12,812 nt of DNA from CAZAMT01 sp964486145 (GCA_964486145.1 CAZAMT010000102.1:1-12812); one strand, 5' to 3'; counted from the stretch's first letter, positions 1 through 7,387 are shown. Program-made: numbers and translations. Notes: a model not told the origin generated them from the letters alone.

Positions 1-489
1 ATGGTCTGTTTCATATTGCTCCAAAAAACGAACGATTTCTTCTTTCTTTTCTTTTCTGGCATAATCCATTGGTTTTTTTCCCTCCCTGTCTTTTGGTTTT
101 ACATTTGCTTTATGCTTAACCAATAAGTTCACCATATTTAAGTTTCCGTTTTTGGCAGCAAAGTGCATGGGGGTGCGGTCGTCTTTTTGTTTGACATTTG
201 TATCGGCTCCATGTTCGATGAGCAATTTGGCTACCGGGTAATGGTCAGCTTCCACTGCAAGAATTAACGGAGTTTTATTGGTTTCATTCTGAACCCGGGT
301 ATCCGGAGAGGCTCCCATTTCGAGTAAATATTTTACAATGGTATAATGTCCCTGGCTACTGGCAAGGGACAGCGGGGTAAAACCGTCATCAGAAAATGTT
401 TCAAGGAGTTTTGGTTCCATTCCTACAAAACGCCTGATTTCCGGTAACCAACCTGCTTTTGCTGCTTCAAAAATTCCTTTTTCTTTCAC
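1..489 (-). CDS. Ankyrin-repeat protein, C-terminus beyond the window
   Basis: The 163 visible codons have no stop and run off the left edge. After an N-terminal helix (KEKGIFEAAKAG, residues 2-13) there are consecutive ankyrin repeats: DGFTPLSLASSQGH from about residue 35, KTPLILAVEADHY from 72, RTPMHFAAKNGNL from 105 and a divergent KKPMDYARKEKKEE from 138. The TPL, A...G and LLxxGA positions are typical. Ankyrin repeats are protein-binding scaffolds; no partner is visible. The start used is a GTG at 489, since an in-frame TAA lies five codons upstream and there is no ATG before residue 24. That GTG has no Shine-Dalgarno sequence, whereas a good one (AGAGGAGA-ATG) sits at 545-547 in another frame, so the true N-terminus is uncertain. 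It lies downstream of and collinear with the YjbQ gene, 129 bases away. Confidence 0.8.
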   Translation of the reverse strand, partial: MKEKGIFEAAKAGWLPEIRRFVGMEPKLLETFSDDGFTPLSLASSQGHYTIVKYLLEMGASPDTRVQNETNKTPLILAVEADHYPVAKLLIEHGADTNVKQKDDRTPMHFAAKNGNLNMVNLLVKHKANVKPKDREGKKPMDYARKEKKEEIVRFLEQYETDH

Positions 490-618
490 TTTTGTGTTTT
501 TTTATAGTTTTTACAAGTTCTGTGAGAAAAAATGATCTTTTTGACATTCTCCTCTTTAAACCCAAACAAAAGAAGCAGGAAAAGTTCAAAACAATGAGTA
601 GGAAAGTTGCATTGACTT

Positions 619-1023
619 CTAAATCTGGAGTACCGTAACCACAATGTTTCGTTTGCTTCGTGGACCATCAAATTCACATACGAAAATATTTTGCCATGTC
701 GATAGTCCTAATTGGCCATCAATAATTGGAATAGTTTCACTGGGTCCTATGAGCCCTGCTTTTAAATGAGCATCTCCATTGTTATCCTGGGCGTCATGTT
801 CCCATACACCAGAAGGGATCAGTTTTTTTAGTAAGGTTATTACGTCATTCTGCACCGAATCATCCCAGTTTTCCTGGATCATAATAGCTGCAGTAGCTCC
901 CTGGACATAAATTGATGCCATCCCTGATTTTACATCGCTGTCGCTGATTACTTTCTTTACTTTTTCGGTAATATCGTAAAGTCCGTTTTGTTTATTTGTT
1001 GAAATTTGTATTGTTTCCTGCAT
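619..1023 (-). CDS. YjbQ/UPF0047 family protein
   Basis: The 134-residue product has the usual length and full signature of the YjbQ (UPF0047) family, annotated in databases as secondary thiamine-phosphate synthase. Visible landmarks are the N-terminal YDITEKV strand (residues 16-22), VQGATAAI (40-47), conserved histidines in WEHD (74-77) and AHLK (85-88), the LIGPSETIPI loop (91-100), LGLSTWQ (105-111) and the closing EFDGPR (117-122). The family forms small trimeric cytoplasmic proteins with clustered His/Glu residues; the weak thiamine-phosphate synthase activity reported for E. coli YjbQ may not be its main role. The ATG start is the family's normal start. It is divergent from the alpha/beta hydrolase, with 52 bases between them. 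Identity is confident, biochemical function is not. Confidence 0.93.
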   Translation of the reverse strand: MQETIQISTNKQNGLYDITEKVKKVISDSDVKSGMASIYVQGATAAIMIQENWDDSVQNDVITLLKKLIPSGVWEHDAQDNNGDAHLKAGLIGPSETIPIIDGQLGLSTWQNIFVCEFDGPRSKRNIVVTVLQI

Positions 1024-1050
1024 TTTGTTTTTTTTCTATTTATTTTCGTT

Positions 1051-1058
1051 CAAAATTA
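1051..1058 (-). promoter_or_regulatory. Possible -7 element for the YjbQ gene
   Basis: On the minus strand the bases read TAATTTTG, an exact match to the Bacteroidota -7 consensus TAnnTTTG, 28 bases upstream of the YjbQ start codon. No TTG was found 17-23 bases further upstream, so only half of the promoter is supported. Confidence 0.35.
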
Positions 1059-1075
1059 ACTAAACAAATGCAATT

Positions 1076-1912
1076 ATGCAGTACCAGGAATACTGGTTAC
1101 GTACCCGCGATGGGTCAAAACTGTTTAACCGTATCTGGTTACCAGAAGATTACCCGGTAAAAATTGTTGTTCTGATCCATGGACTTGGAGAACATGGGGG
1201 GCGCTATGAACACTGGGCTGAGCAGTTTACTTCTCATAATTTTATTTTTGTTGCTGGAGATTTGCGTGGACATGGTAAATCCAAAGGTATTCGTGGTGAT
1301 GTCAGGCGACCAATTGTGATGATAAGGGATATTATTTTTACTATCAAGGATATTCGTCAGGAATTTCCGAAGCTGCCACTCATTTTATATGGGCACAGCC
1401 TTGGGGGTACCTTGCTAATTGAGCTATACAAACATTACAGGGATGTGGAAGGACTCATCATTACTTCACCCTGGCTCGAACTGGTGTATAAACCGCCGGA
1501 ATGGAAAAAAAGACTTGCAAAAATATTTGAATACTTTTTGCCCTGGATAACAGTTCGATCGGATATCATACCTGAACAACTCACCAAACGTACTGAAATA
1601 ATTGAAGATTTATACAGGGACAATCTCGTCCATCGGCGAATCAGTGCCCGTTTCTTCAATGATATTACTAAATTAGGTCAAAAAATTTTAAATCAGGATT
1701 ATTCAGCAGAGGTACCTGTTTTGATCATGCAGGGTGAAGAGGATCAATTGGTTAGTATTGAAGCAACGAAGGTATTTGCTGAAAAATTAAAACTTTTTGC
1801 AACGTTCAAGTCCTGGCCTGATAATTATCACGAAATTCATAATGATGTTGATTCTCCGCTTGTTTTTGATTATATAATAGAATGGTTAAAGAATATTAAG
1901 AAAACAACCTGA
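1076..1912 (+). CDS. Alpha/beta hydrolase, monoacylglycerol-lipase-like (Hydrolase_4)
   Basis: The 278-residue protein matches the serine aminopeptidase S33/Hydrolase_4 group, which includes monoacylglycerol lipases and lysophospholipases. The oxyanion-hole strand and loop is VVLIHGLGEHGGRY (31-44), followed by AGDLRGHGKSKG (60-71). The nucleophile elbow is GHSLG (106-110) with Ser108. The acid is probably Asp223 in QGEEDQLVS and the base His252 in NYHEIHND, so the triad is complete. No signal peptide is visible, so it should be cytoplasmic, acting on acylglycerol or lysolipid esters (family inference, substrate unproven). The next gene starts 3 bases after its stop, so the two are almost certainly cotranscribed. 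Confidence 0.93.
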   Translation: MQYQEYWLRTRDGSKLFNRIWLPEDYPVKIVVLIHGLGEHGGRYEHWAEQFTSHNFIFVAGDLRGHGKSKGIRGDVRRPIVMIRDIIFTIKDIRQEFPKLPLILYGHSLGGTLLIELYKHYRDVEGLIITSPWLELVYKPPEWKKRLAKIFEYFLPWITVRSDIIPEQLTKRTEIIEDLYRDNLVHRRISARFFNDITKLGQKILNQDYSAEVPVLIMQGEEDQLVSIEATKVFAEKLKLFATFKSWPDNYHEIHNDVDSPLVFDYIIEWLKNIKKTT

Positions 1913-1915
1913 CGC

Positions 1916-2902
1916 ATGATCCGGTTTCGCACAGAAGTAAATATCCCAAAATCTCCAAATGAAATAACCCATGAGGACCATATTGTATTGATAGGGTCCT
2001 GTTTTTCTGATAATATCGGAGTTAAACTCGAAAACTCAAAATTTCGGGTATTGAGGAATCCTTTTGGTGTTTTGTATAATCCTTTATCTGTTGCCGGTGG
2101 ATTAGACATTTTGATGGAAAAGAAAATTTTTAATGATTCAGATATCCTAAGGCACGATGGTATGTGGCATAGTTTTTATCATCACAGCATATTTTCACAT
2201 CCGGAAAAATCAGAATGCCTTAAAAAAATCAATGATTCAATAAAAAAGGGGCATGACTGCTTAAAAATGGCAAGCCACGTTTTTATTACTTTTGGCACAT
2301 CATGGGTTTTTGAAAATGTATCATCCGGAAAAGTGGTATCAAATTGTCATAAAATTCCTTCTAATGAATTCAGGCATTATTCACTATCGCTTAACCGGAT
2401 TGTGAGTGAGTTTGGGGTTATCGTTGAGCGTATGAAATCTTTCAACCCGGATGTACGGATTGTGTTTACAGTCAGCCCTATACGACACTGGAAAGACGGT
2501 GCTGTTGAAAACCAGCGAAGTAAATCGGCTTTGATTATGGCAGTTTGGGAACTTACCAAAAAATATCCGTGGACCGAATATTTTCCTTCCTATGAAATCA
2601 TGATGGATGACCTTCGCGACTACCGATTTTATGCTGAAGACATGATTCATCCTAATGATATGGCAATTCAATACATTTGGGATAAGTTTATATTGACATA
2701 TCTGTCACCAGAAAGAAAAAAAATACTTGATGAGATTGATAAACTTGTTAAAGCAGCCAATCATCGTCCTTTTCAAATTTCTTCAGCAGATCATCAAAAA
2801 TTTGTTCATCGCACCCTTGAAAAAATAAAAGACATTGAAACACAACATCCTTCTTTGGATTTCACAACAGAAAAAAGTCTCTTAAACAAACAATTGCGAT
2901 AA
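1916..2902 (+). CDS. GSCFA domain-containing protein
   Basis: This 328-residue protein carries the hallmarks of the GSCFA family (PF08885), common in Bacteroidota and related to SGNH/GDSL hydrolases. The name-giving block is LIGSCFSDNIG (25-35), followed by RNPFGVLYNPLS (48-59), TFGTSWVF (125-132), TVSPIRHWKDG (185-195) and FYAEDMIHPN (238-247). In SGNH enzymes the corresponding catalytic residues would be Ser28 and the DxxH pair Asp242/His245; this is assigned from motif position only. No signal peptide is apparent. It follows the alpha/beta hydrolase by 3 bases, so two putative serine hydrolases are cotranscribed, which hints at a shared ester or acyl substrate. The substrate is unknown. 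Confidence 0.92.
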   Translation: MIRFRTEVNIPKSPNEITHEDHIVLIGSCFSDNIGVKLENSKFRVLRNPFGVLYNPLSVAGGLDILMEKKIFNDSDILRHDGMWHSFYHHSIFSHPEKSECLKKINDSIKKGHDCLKMASHVFITFGTSWVFENVSSGKVVSNCHKIPSNEFRHYSLSLNRIVSEFGVIVERMKSFNPDVRIVFTVSPIRHWKDGAVENQRSKSALIMAVWELTKKYPWTEYFPSYEIMMDDLRDYRFYAEDMIHPNDMAIQYIWDKFILTYLSPERKKILDEIDKLVKAANHRPFQISSADHQKFVHRTLEKIKDIETQHPSLDFTTEKSLLNKQLR

Positions 2903-2962
2903 ATTTATTGCAGGATTGAACCGTAATAGAAAAGATTTGTTGAATTATTTTCGAATATAATT
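2895..2962. promoter_or_regulatory. Two near-palindromes ahead of the TonB receptor
   Basis: The short gap before the receptor contains two AT-rich near-palindromes. The first, at 2895-2912, reads TGCGATAAATTTATTGCA with one non-matching pair and overlaps the GSCFA stop codon. The second, at 2943-2962, reads AATTATTTTCGAATATAATT, again with a single mismatched pair, and includes TATTTTCG, one base off the TAnnTTTG promoter element. Their centres are about 49 bases apart. They could be operators, but short palindromes also arise by chance in AT-rich DNA. Confidence 0.3.
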
Positions 2963-2975
2963 AAACGACCGTATT

Positions 2976-5408
2976 GTGAAAAACACATTTTTTATTTTTG
3001 CAATCACCATTGCCTTTTACTTTCCCCTGGCAAATTGCCAACAATCGGAGAATGGTGTAATTGAGGGAAGGATCTTCAATGAAACAAACAATGAGCCTGT
3101 TCCATTTGCGAACATTGTAATTTGGGGAACAAGTATAGGTGCAGTAAGTGATTTGGATGGTAATTTCATTTTTACCGGGATTAAGCCAGGATACATAGAG
3201 TTGCGAGCATCGGCTATTGGTTTCGAAACGTTCATCACCAGTGATGTCCTGGTTACCAATTCCAAAAAAGCATACATTGAAATTCCAATGAAGGAAAGCA
3301 ACATCCAGATTGAGGAGGTGGAAGTAAGGGCATCACCTTTTCGAAGGGATGAGGAGAGCCCTGTTTCATTAAGAAGAATTGGTATATCAGAAATTGAAAA
3401 AAATCCGGGAGGCAACCGGGATATATCAAGAGTCATACAGTCTTTACCTGGTGTGGCATCCACACCTGCTTTCAGAAATGACGTAATCGTAAGAGGTGGA
3501 GGTGCATCTGAAAATCGATTCTATTTAGATGGCGTGGAGATACCCAACCTCAACCATTTTGCAACCCAGGGTGCTTCGGGTGGGCCGGTGGGAATTATCA
3601 ATGTTGATTTCTTAAGAGAAGTAAACTTTTATTCCAGTGCATTTCCTGCAAACAAAGGAAATGCTTTAAGTTCTGTACTGGAGATGAAGCAGATTGATGG
3701 TAATAAAGAAAACCTTAAATTCCGGGGATCCGTGGGTGCATCAGATCTTGCTCTTACCCTGGACGGACCACTTTCTGACAACACTACATTTATCATGTCG
3801 GCGAGACGTTCATACCTTCAATTTTTGTTTTCAGTACTTGAGCTGCCATTTTTACCAACGTACAACGATTTTCAGTTTAAAACAAGAACAAGAATAAACG
3901 AAAAGAGTGAAATCTCAATTATTGGACTGGGAGCAATTGACCAGTTTGATCTGAACCTTGATGCAAATGAAACGGCTGATCAACGTTATATCCTGAATTA
4001 TTTACCCGTCAACGAACAATGGAATTATACTTTCGGGATTGTATACAAGCGTTTTAAAGAAAATGGATTTGACACATATGTACTTAGTCGTAATTATCTG
4101 AACAATGTCGCCTATAAACATGTAGACAACGATGTAAACAAACCTAAATTGTTTGATTTCTCTTCATCAGAAGGCGAAAATAAGTTCAGGTATGAAAGCT
4201 TTTACAAGGCAGATAACAGTTTCAGTTTCAATTTTGGAGTTGATGTGAACCAGGGAAAATACAAAAATACAACCAGTAACACCTTGTTCGTTGGAAATGA
4301 AGAAATAAACATTGATTATAATTCATTCCTGGAGATGTTTAGCTATGGAGCTTTCGGGCAGGTAAGCAAAAATATTTTAAATGAACGATTGAGCCTTTCC
4401 GGAGGTTTGCGGATTGATGGTAATAGCTACTCTGATGATATGCAAAATCCTTTCAATCAGTTATCACCGAGAATATCACTATCCTATCGTATTGGTGGCA
4501 ATACCTATGTTAACCTTAATTCCGGGAGATATTATCAGCGGCCTCCTTATACATCACTTGGTTATCGGGACTCAGACGGGAATCTCGTGAATAAACAAAA
4601 TGATATCTCTTATATTTCAGCGGATCATTATGTGGCAGGTGTTGATTATTTGCTGAATGAAAATACAAAATTAACAGTTGAAGGATTCTATAAATTCTAT
4701 AATAACTATCCTTTTTCACTCAATGATTCAGTATCAGTTGCAAGTAAAGGTGCCGATTTTGGAACATTTGGAGATGAACCCATCAAATCAATTTCCGAAG
4801 GCCAGGCGTATGGTATGGAGTTTCTTGCCAGGACACGAGATTTCTTTGGTTTCACGGGAATTTTATCTTATACGCTCGTGTTCAGTGAATTTAAAAATCA
4901 TGGTGAAAACATGGAAATTCTTGATTCATACACTCCTACAACCTGGGATAACCGTCATATCCTGAATATAACTGCCACAAGAAGCTTCAAAAACAACTGG
5001 GATTTTGGTTTTAAATGGCGGTTGGTAGGTGGTTCGCCTTACACTCCCATCAACGAATATAAATCATCGATTGTAGCAGCATGGGATGCACAGGGAAGGC
5101 CTTACCTTGATTATTCACGCTTTAACGAATTGAGAATAAGTGCTTTTCATCAGTTAGATATACGAATTGACAAACAGTATTTTTTTGATAAATGGTCACT
5201 GTTATTTTATATTGATGTACAAAATTTATATAATTTTAAATCGGATCAACCGGATCAGTATGCCAGAACAGAAGTTATTGAAGGGCAACCTGTTGAAAAC
5301 GATCCATACCTTGATGAAAATGGTGTTTCGAGATATCAAATGACTCGAATTGAAAGTGAAGGACAGGGTACGGTTCTCCCAACCATCGGAATTATTGTGG
5401 AATTTTAA
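2976..5408 (+). CDS. TonB-dependent outer-membrane receptor with N-terminal CarboxypepD_reg-like domain
   Basis: The 810-residue protein begins with a signal peptide (hydrophobic core FFIFAITIAFYFPLA, about 5-19). A carboxypeptidase-regulatory-like Ig domain follows at about 28-107 (GRIFNETNNEPVPFANIVI ... SDLDGNFIFTGI ... IGFETF). Then come an EEVEVRAS segment (113-120) like the one preceding the plug in SusC-type receptors, a plug at about 125-235 (VIQSLPGVAS, VIVRGGG, FYLDGVEIPNLNHF) and a beta-barrel to the C-terminal Phe of GIIVEF. It should be a TonB-energised importer; the ligand cannot be read from the sequence. No SusD partner is present, which argues against a classical polysaccharide locus. 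The start is GTG, with an in-frame TAA just six codons upstream. A lipoprotein gene follows 10 bases later. Confidence 0.92.
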   Translation: MKNTFFIFAITIAFYFPLANCQQSENGVIEGRIFNETNNEPVPFANIVIWGTSIGAVSDLDGNFIFTGIKPGYIELRASAIGFETFITSDVLVTNSKKAYIEIPMKESNIQIEEVEVRASPFRRDEESPVSLRRIGISEIEKNPGGNRDISRVIQSLPGVASTPAFRNDVIVRGGGASENRFYLDGVEIPNLNHFATQGASGGPVGIINVDFLREVNFYSSAFPANKGNALSSVLEMKQIDGNKENLKFRGSVGASDLALTLDGPLSDNTTFIMSARRSYLQFLFSVLELPFLPTYNDFQFKTRTRINEKSEISIIGLGAIDQFDLNLDANETADQRYILNYLPVNEQWNYTFGIVYKRFKENGFDTYVLSRNYLNNVAYKHVDNDVNKPKLFDFSSSEGENKFRYESFYKADNSFSFNFGVDVNQGKYKNTTSNTLFVGNEEINIDYNSFLEMFSYGAFGQVSKNILNERLSLSGGLRIDGNSYSDDMQNPFNQLSPRISLSYRIGGNTYVNLNSGRYYQRPPYTSLGYRDSDGNLVNKQNDISYISADHYVAGVDYLLNENTKLTVEGFYKFYNNYPFSLNDSVSVASKGADFGTFGDEPIKSISEGQAYGMEFLARTRDFFGFTGILSYTLVFSEFKNHGENMEILDSYTPTTWDNRHILNITATRSFKNNWDFGFKWRLVGGSPYTPINEYKSSIVAAWDAQGRPYLDYSRFNELRISAFHQLDIRIDKQYFFDKWSLLFYIDVQNLYNFKSDQPDQYARTEVIEGQPVENDPYLDENGVSRYQMTRIESEGQGTVLPTIGIIVEF

Positions 5409-5418
5409 TATAACCAAA

Positions 5419-6171
5419 ATGAGCTTCATACAAAAAGCAAATATTCTAATCATTACAACTTTGCTTATTTTTTTTATGGGATGTAAACCATCGGAAAAAG
5501 CTACGGTCACCGAACCGCCTCAGCAAATTCAAACAAATGAATTGTTACAGGGACCTTCCCTGGAAATAACTTTCAGAAAGGGGCCGGAACATAATCATCC
5601 GCTAATGGCAGTTTGGGTTGAAGATGTAAATGGAAATTTTTTACAGACATTATACGTGTCAGAATCAATTGGTAAAGGCGTTTTTGACCATGGTGTTGCA
5701 TCATCAGGAAAATGGATGCCCGGAGAGATACGTCGGCCCGCGGCACTTCCGGTCTGGTCGCATCAACGGGGCGTAAAAGCAGAGGATGGGTTGTATATTC
5801 CCTCTGTTAAAAATCCAGTTGCAGATGCGGTTACAGGGGCTACACCCCAAGCAGATTTTAACCTTCATACAAAATTACCAACCAAAACGCCTGACATTAT
5901 CAAAGTATTTTTTGAGATTAATCAAACCTGGGATTTCAATGAATACTGGACTAATAATAAATACCCTGGTAATGATGAATATAAAACCTCCTGCCAACCA
6001 GCGCTTGTTTATGCAGCAGAAATAGATCTAAAGGAAAAGGGAAAAGAATACAACTTGCAGTTGGTTGGTCATGGACATTATGCCGGAGAGGATGGTAATT
6101 TATACACAGACGTAAGTACATTTACAACAGCATTGGACATAACAAAGCGGATAAGTATCAAAATTAAATAA
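5419..6171 (+). CDS. DUF2271-like periplasmic lipoprotein with a DAVTGAT motif
   Basis: The 250-residue product has a lipoprotein signal peptide with lipobox FMGC and Cys22. The body resembles DUF2271 proteins: LEITF then MAVWVEDVNGNFLQTLYV (63-80), a region with conserved tryptophans (WMPGE, PVWSHQRG), DAVTGATP (136-143), FEINQTWDFNEYW (165-177), QPALVYAAEID (193-203) and a His pair in VGHGHYAGEDG (216-226). DAVTGAT fits the D-x-x-[ST]-G-A-T pattern that ApbE modifies with FMN in NqrC/RnfG-type domains, but no FMN_bind domain is otherwise recognisable. DUF2271 genes are known near TonB receptor and iron or redox genes, and this gene follows the receptor by 10 bases. ATG 5419 is preferred over an ATG at 5350 inside the receptor gene because it places the signal peptide at the N-terminus. 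The family call is moderately sure, the function is open. Confidence 0.75.
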   Translation: MSFIQKANILIITTLLIFFMGCKPSEKATVTEPPQQIQTNELLQGPSLEITFRKGPEHNHPLMAVWVEDVNGNFLQTLYVSESIGKGVFDHGVASSGKWMPGEIRRPAALPVWSHQRGVKAEDGLYIPSVKNPVADAVTGATPQADFNLHTKLPTKTPDIIKVFFEINQTWDFNEYWTNNKYPGNDEYKTSCQPALVYAAEIDLKEKGKEYNLQLVGHGHYAGEDGNLYTDVSTFTTALDITKRISIKIK

Positions 6172-6280
6172 TCTGACATTTTATATTTGTCTAACTCTGA
6201 TAAATGATTCTTCTGCATCCATCAACAAAAAAAGGTTATAGATGTAAAAGTACTTTCAAATGTTACAATTTAATTTAATA

Positions 6281-6310
6281 TTTGTGTTACTGATTATTTA
6301 TTTATATTTG
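6281..6310 (+). promoter_or_regulatory. Bacteroidota-type promoter for the receiver-like gene
   Basis: TTTG at 6281-6284 and TATATTTG at 6303-6310 are separated by 18 bases, matching the Bacteroidota -33/-7 consensus. The predicted start near 6316 would leave a leader of about 55 bases before the ATG at 6373. The rest of the 201-base gap (6172-6372) is AT-rich. It holds a second isolated TATATTTG at 6182-6189 without a -33 partner, and no terminator was seen after the lipoprotein gene. Confidence 0.6.
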
Positions 6311-6372
6311 GTTATTCAATGTTAAATATTTAATCATGTCAACTATTAAGGAAAGCGTTTAATACCGTTATA

Positions 6373-6768
6373 ATGAGACCCAATCTTATCTATTTTGTTA
6401 TAAAGGACAAAGTCCTCAGACATACCATTGAATACGTTTTTATCAATGAGAAAAATGTTGATGTTCGAACATTCAAATGCGCACGTGATTGTTTTTTAGC
6501 CCTCAATGAAAATCCCGACCTGGTAATTGTAGAGTTAGTAGAAGAAAAAAATATTGATAAAGGGTTAACCGCGCATGAGACCATAAAGTTATATTCACTT
6601 CTCGAAGCTAATACAAAACTTGTTGTTATTTCTGAAGATGAACATTTAACCGAGCGGTTAAAACTTGATGGAATTATTCGTTCGTATGGTTTTGTATTAA
6701 AAGACGATTTTTTCCTTGATAAACTCTTTTCGGTAATTGAGGCTGACCTAAAAATCTGCACTTCTTGA
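6373..6768 (+). CDS. Stand-alone degenerate receiver (CheY-like) protein with Glu at the phospho-acceptor site
   Basis: The 131-residue protein follows the receiver-domain pattern. Beta1 is LIYFVIKD (5-12), beta3 is NPDLVIVEL (47-55), beta4 is TKLVVISED (81-89) with the conserved Ser/Thr as Ser87, and beta5 is YGFVLKDD (105-112) with the conserved Lys as Lys110. The phosphorylatable Asp at the end of beta3 is replaced by Glu54, and the first residue of the beta1 acidic pair by Lys11, leaving Asp12. No output domain follows. Such atypical receivers cannot be phosphorylated in the usual way and often act as protein-interaction modules; Glu can mimic the phosphorylated state (inference). It has its own promoter and ends 5 bases from the convergent CWC gene. 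Fold assignment is by motif reading only. Confidence 0.7.
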   Translation: MRPNLIYFVIKDKVLRHTIEYVFINEKNVDVRTFKCARDCFLALNENPDLVIVELVEEKNIDKGLTAHETIKLYSLLEANTKLVVISEDEHLTERLKLDGIIRSYGFVLKDDFFLDKLFSVIEADLKICTS

Positions 6769-6781
6769 ATTAATCAGATTT
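6752..6781. terminator. Inverted repeat spanning two convergent gene ends
   Basis: AAATCTG (6752-6758) and CAGATTT (6775-6781) form a perfect 7-bp stem around a 16-base loop containing both stop codons. On the minus strand the stem is followed by further T residues, so it could act as a weak terminator for the CWC gene. It is AT-rich with a long loop, so support is limited. Confidence 0.3.
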
Positions 6782-6971
6782 CCTCGTATTTTTTCAGACA
6801 TTTCGGACAAATGCAGTCTTCATATTTTTTCATCAAAAGCATCATATTTTTATTACTTACCAGGTAATCCTGGCACCAGCAATCGCCATCAGTTGTGCAT
6901 GTGAAAAAACTACCACATTCCGGGCACTTTTTTACTTTACTGTCGTCCATTGTAATATCCTTCCATCCCAT
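6774..6971 (-). CDS. Cysteine-rich CWC family protein
   Basis: The 65-residue protein has eight cysteines in the arrangement of the Cys_rich_CWC family: CPECG (16-20), Cys25 in FTC, CWC (31-33) and CICPKC (53-58). The pattern suggests one or two zinc-binding sites. The function of the family is unknown and small size fits. The start could be Met1 (MGWKDI) or Met8 (MDDSKV), the latter closer to the usual family N-terminus. It lies 11 bases downstream of folB on the same strand, so the two are probably cotranscribed. Confidence 0.85.
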   Translation of the reverse strand: MGWKDITMDDSKVKKCPECGSFFTCTTDGDCWCQDYLVSNKNMMLLMKKYEDCICPKCLKKYEEI

Positions 6972-6982
6972 GGTAATATATT

Positions 6983-7333
6983 TTATCTCGTTAGGGTTAC
7001 ACTAACATTGTTCATCATGCCCCCCATCGGGGGATTTAGTTTTGATATTTTCAATGTAGCTTTTTCAATGCCGGTCATATGATTATATAAGGCATCCAGA
7101 ATTCTTCCGGCGATATGTTCCAGTAAATGGGACTTTTTTTCCATTTCCTCTTTTACAATTTTATAAACCAATTGATAATCAAGTGCATCATCAAGCTTGT
7201 CGGATTCACTGGCAGCTTTCATATCCGTTTCAATGGTAAGGTTTACGATGAACTTGTTGCCAACAATTTGCTCCTCATCGTAATGCCCGTGATGGGCAAA
7301 AAACTCCATGTTTTCAAGATGAATAAATCCCAT
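6983..7333 (-). CDS. folB: Dihydroneopterin aldolase
   Basis: FolB converts 7,8-dihydroneopterin to 6-hydroxymethyl-dihydropterin and glycolaldehyde in tetrahydrofolate synthesis in the cytoplasm. The 116 residues are full length for the family. The signature FFAHHGHYDEEQ (11-22) contains the catalytic Glu region. Tyr53 in LDYQLVY, Glu72 in HLLEHIAGRI and Lys98 in KISKLNPP match the pterin-binding and catalytic residues of characterised enzymes. The start codon leads straight into the first strand (GFIHLENMEFFAHHG). It is divergent from glnS with 94 bases between them; no clear promoter was found on the folB side. Confidence 0.95.
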   Translation of the reverse strand: MGFIHLENMEFFAHHGHYDEEQIVGNKFIVNLTIETDMKAASESDKLDDALDYQLVYKIVKEEMEKKSHLLEHIAGRILDALYNHMTGIEKATLKISKLNPPMGGMMNNVSVTLTR

Positions 7334-7358
7334 AGCGATTTTTATTTGCGGTCATTGA

Positions 7359-7387
7359 TTTGTAAAAATATAAAATACGTACTTTTG
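7359..7387 (+). promoter_or_regulatory. Bacteroidota-type promoter for glnS
   Basis: TTTG at 7359-7362 and TACTTTTG at 7380-7387, separated by 17 bases, match the TTTG/TAnnTTTG consensus. A start near 7393 would give a leader of about 35 bases. That leader is A-rich near the gene, with an A9 run and no Shine-Dalgarno sequence, as is common in this phylum. Confidence 0.65.

Noticed and set aside
486..677. 63-codon minus-strand frame between the YjbQ and ankyrin genes
   Set aside because: It starts inside the YjbQ gene in another frame, has an unlikely composition and no motif, and ends exactly at the ankyrin GTG.
3017..3463. 148-codon minus-strand frame inside the TonB receptor gene
   Set aside because: It is the antisense of the strongly supported signal-peptide, CarboxypepD_reg-like and plug coding region and has no motif of its own.
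6182..6189. TATATTTG as a second promoter after the lipoprotein gene
   Set aside because: No TTG lies at a suitable distance upstream, and the complete promoter at 6281-6310 is a better fit.
6336..6362. Eight-codon frame (MSTIKESV) in the leader of the receiver-like gene
   Set aside because: It is too short to distinguish from chance, and no attenuator structure is visible around it.
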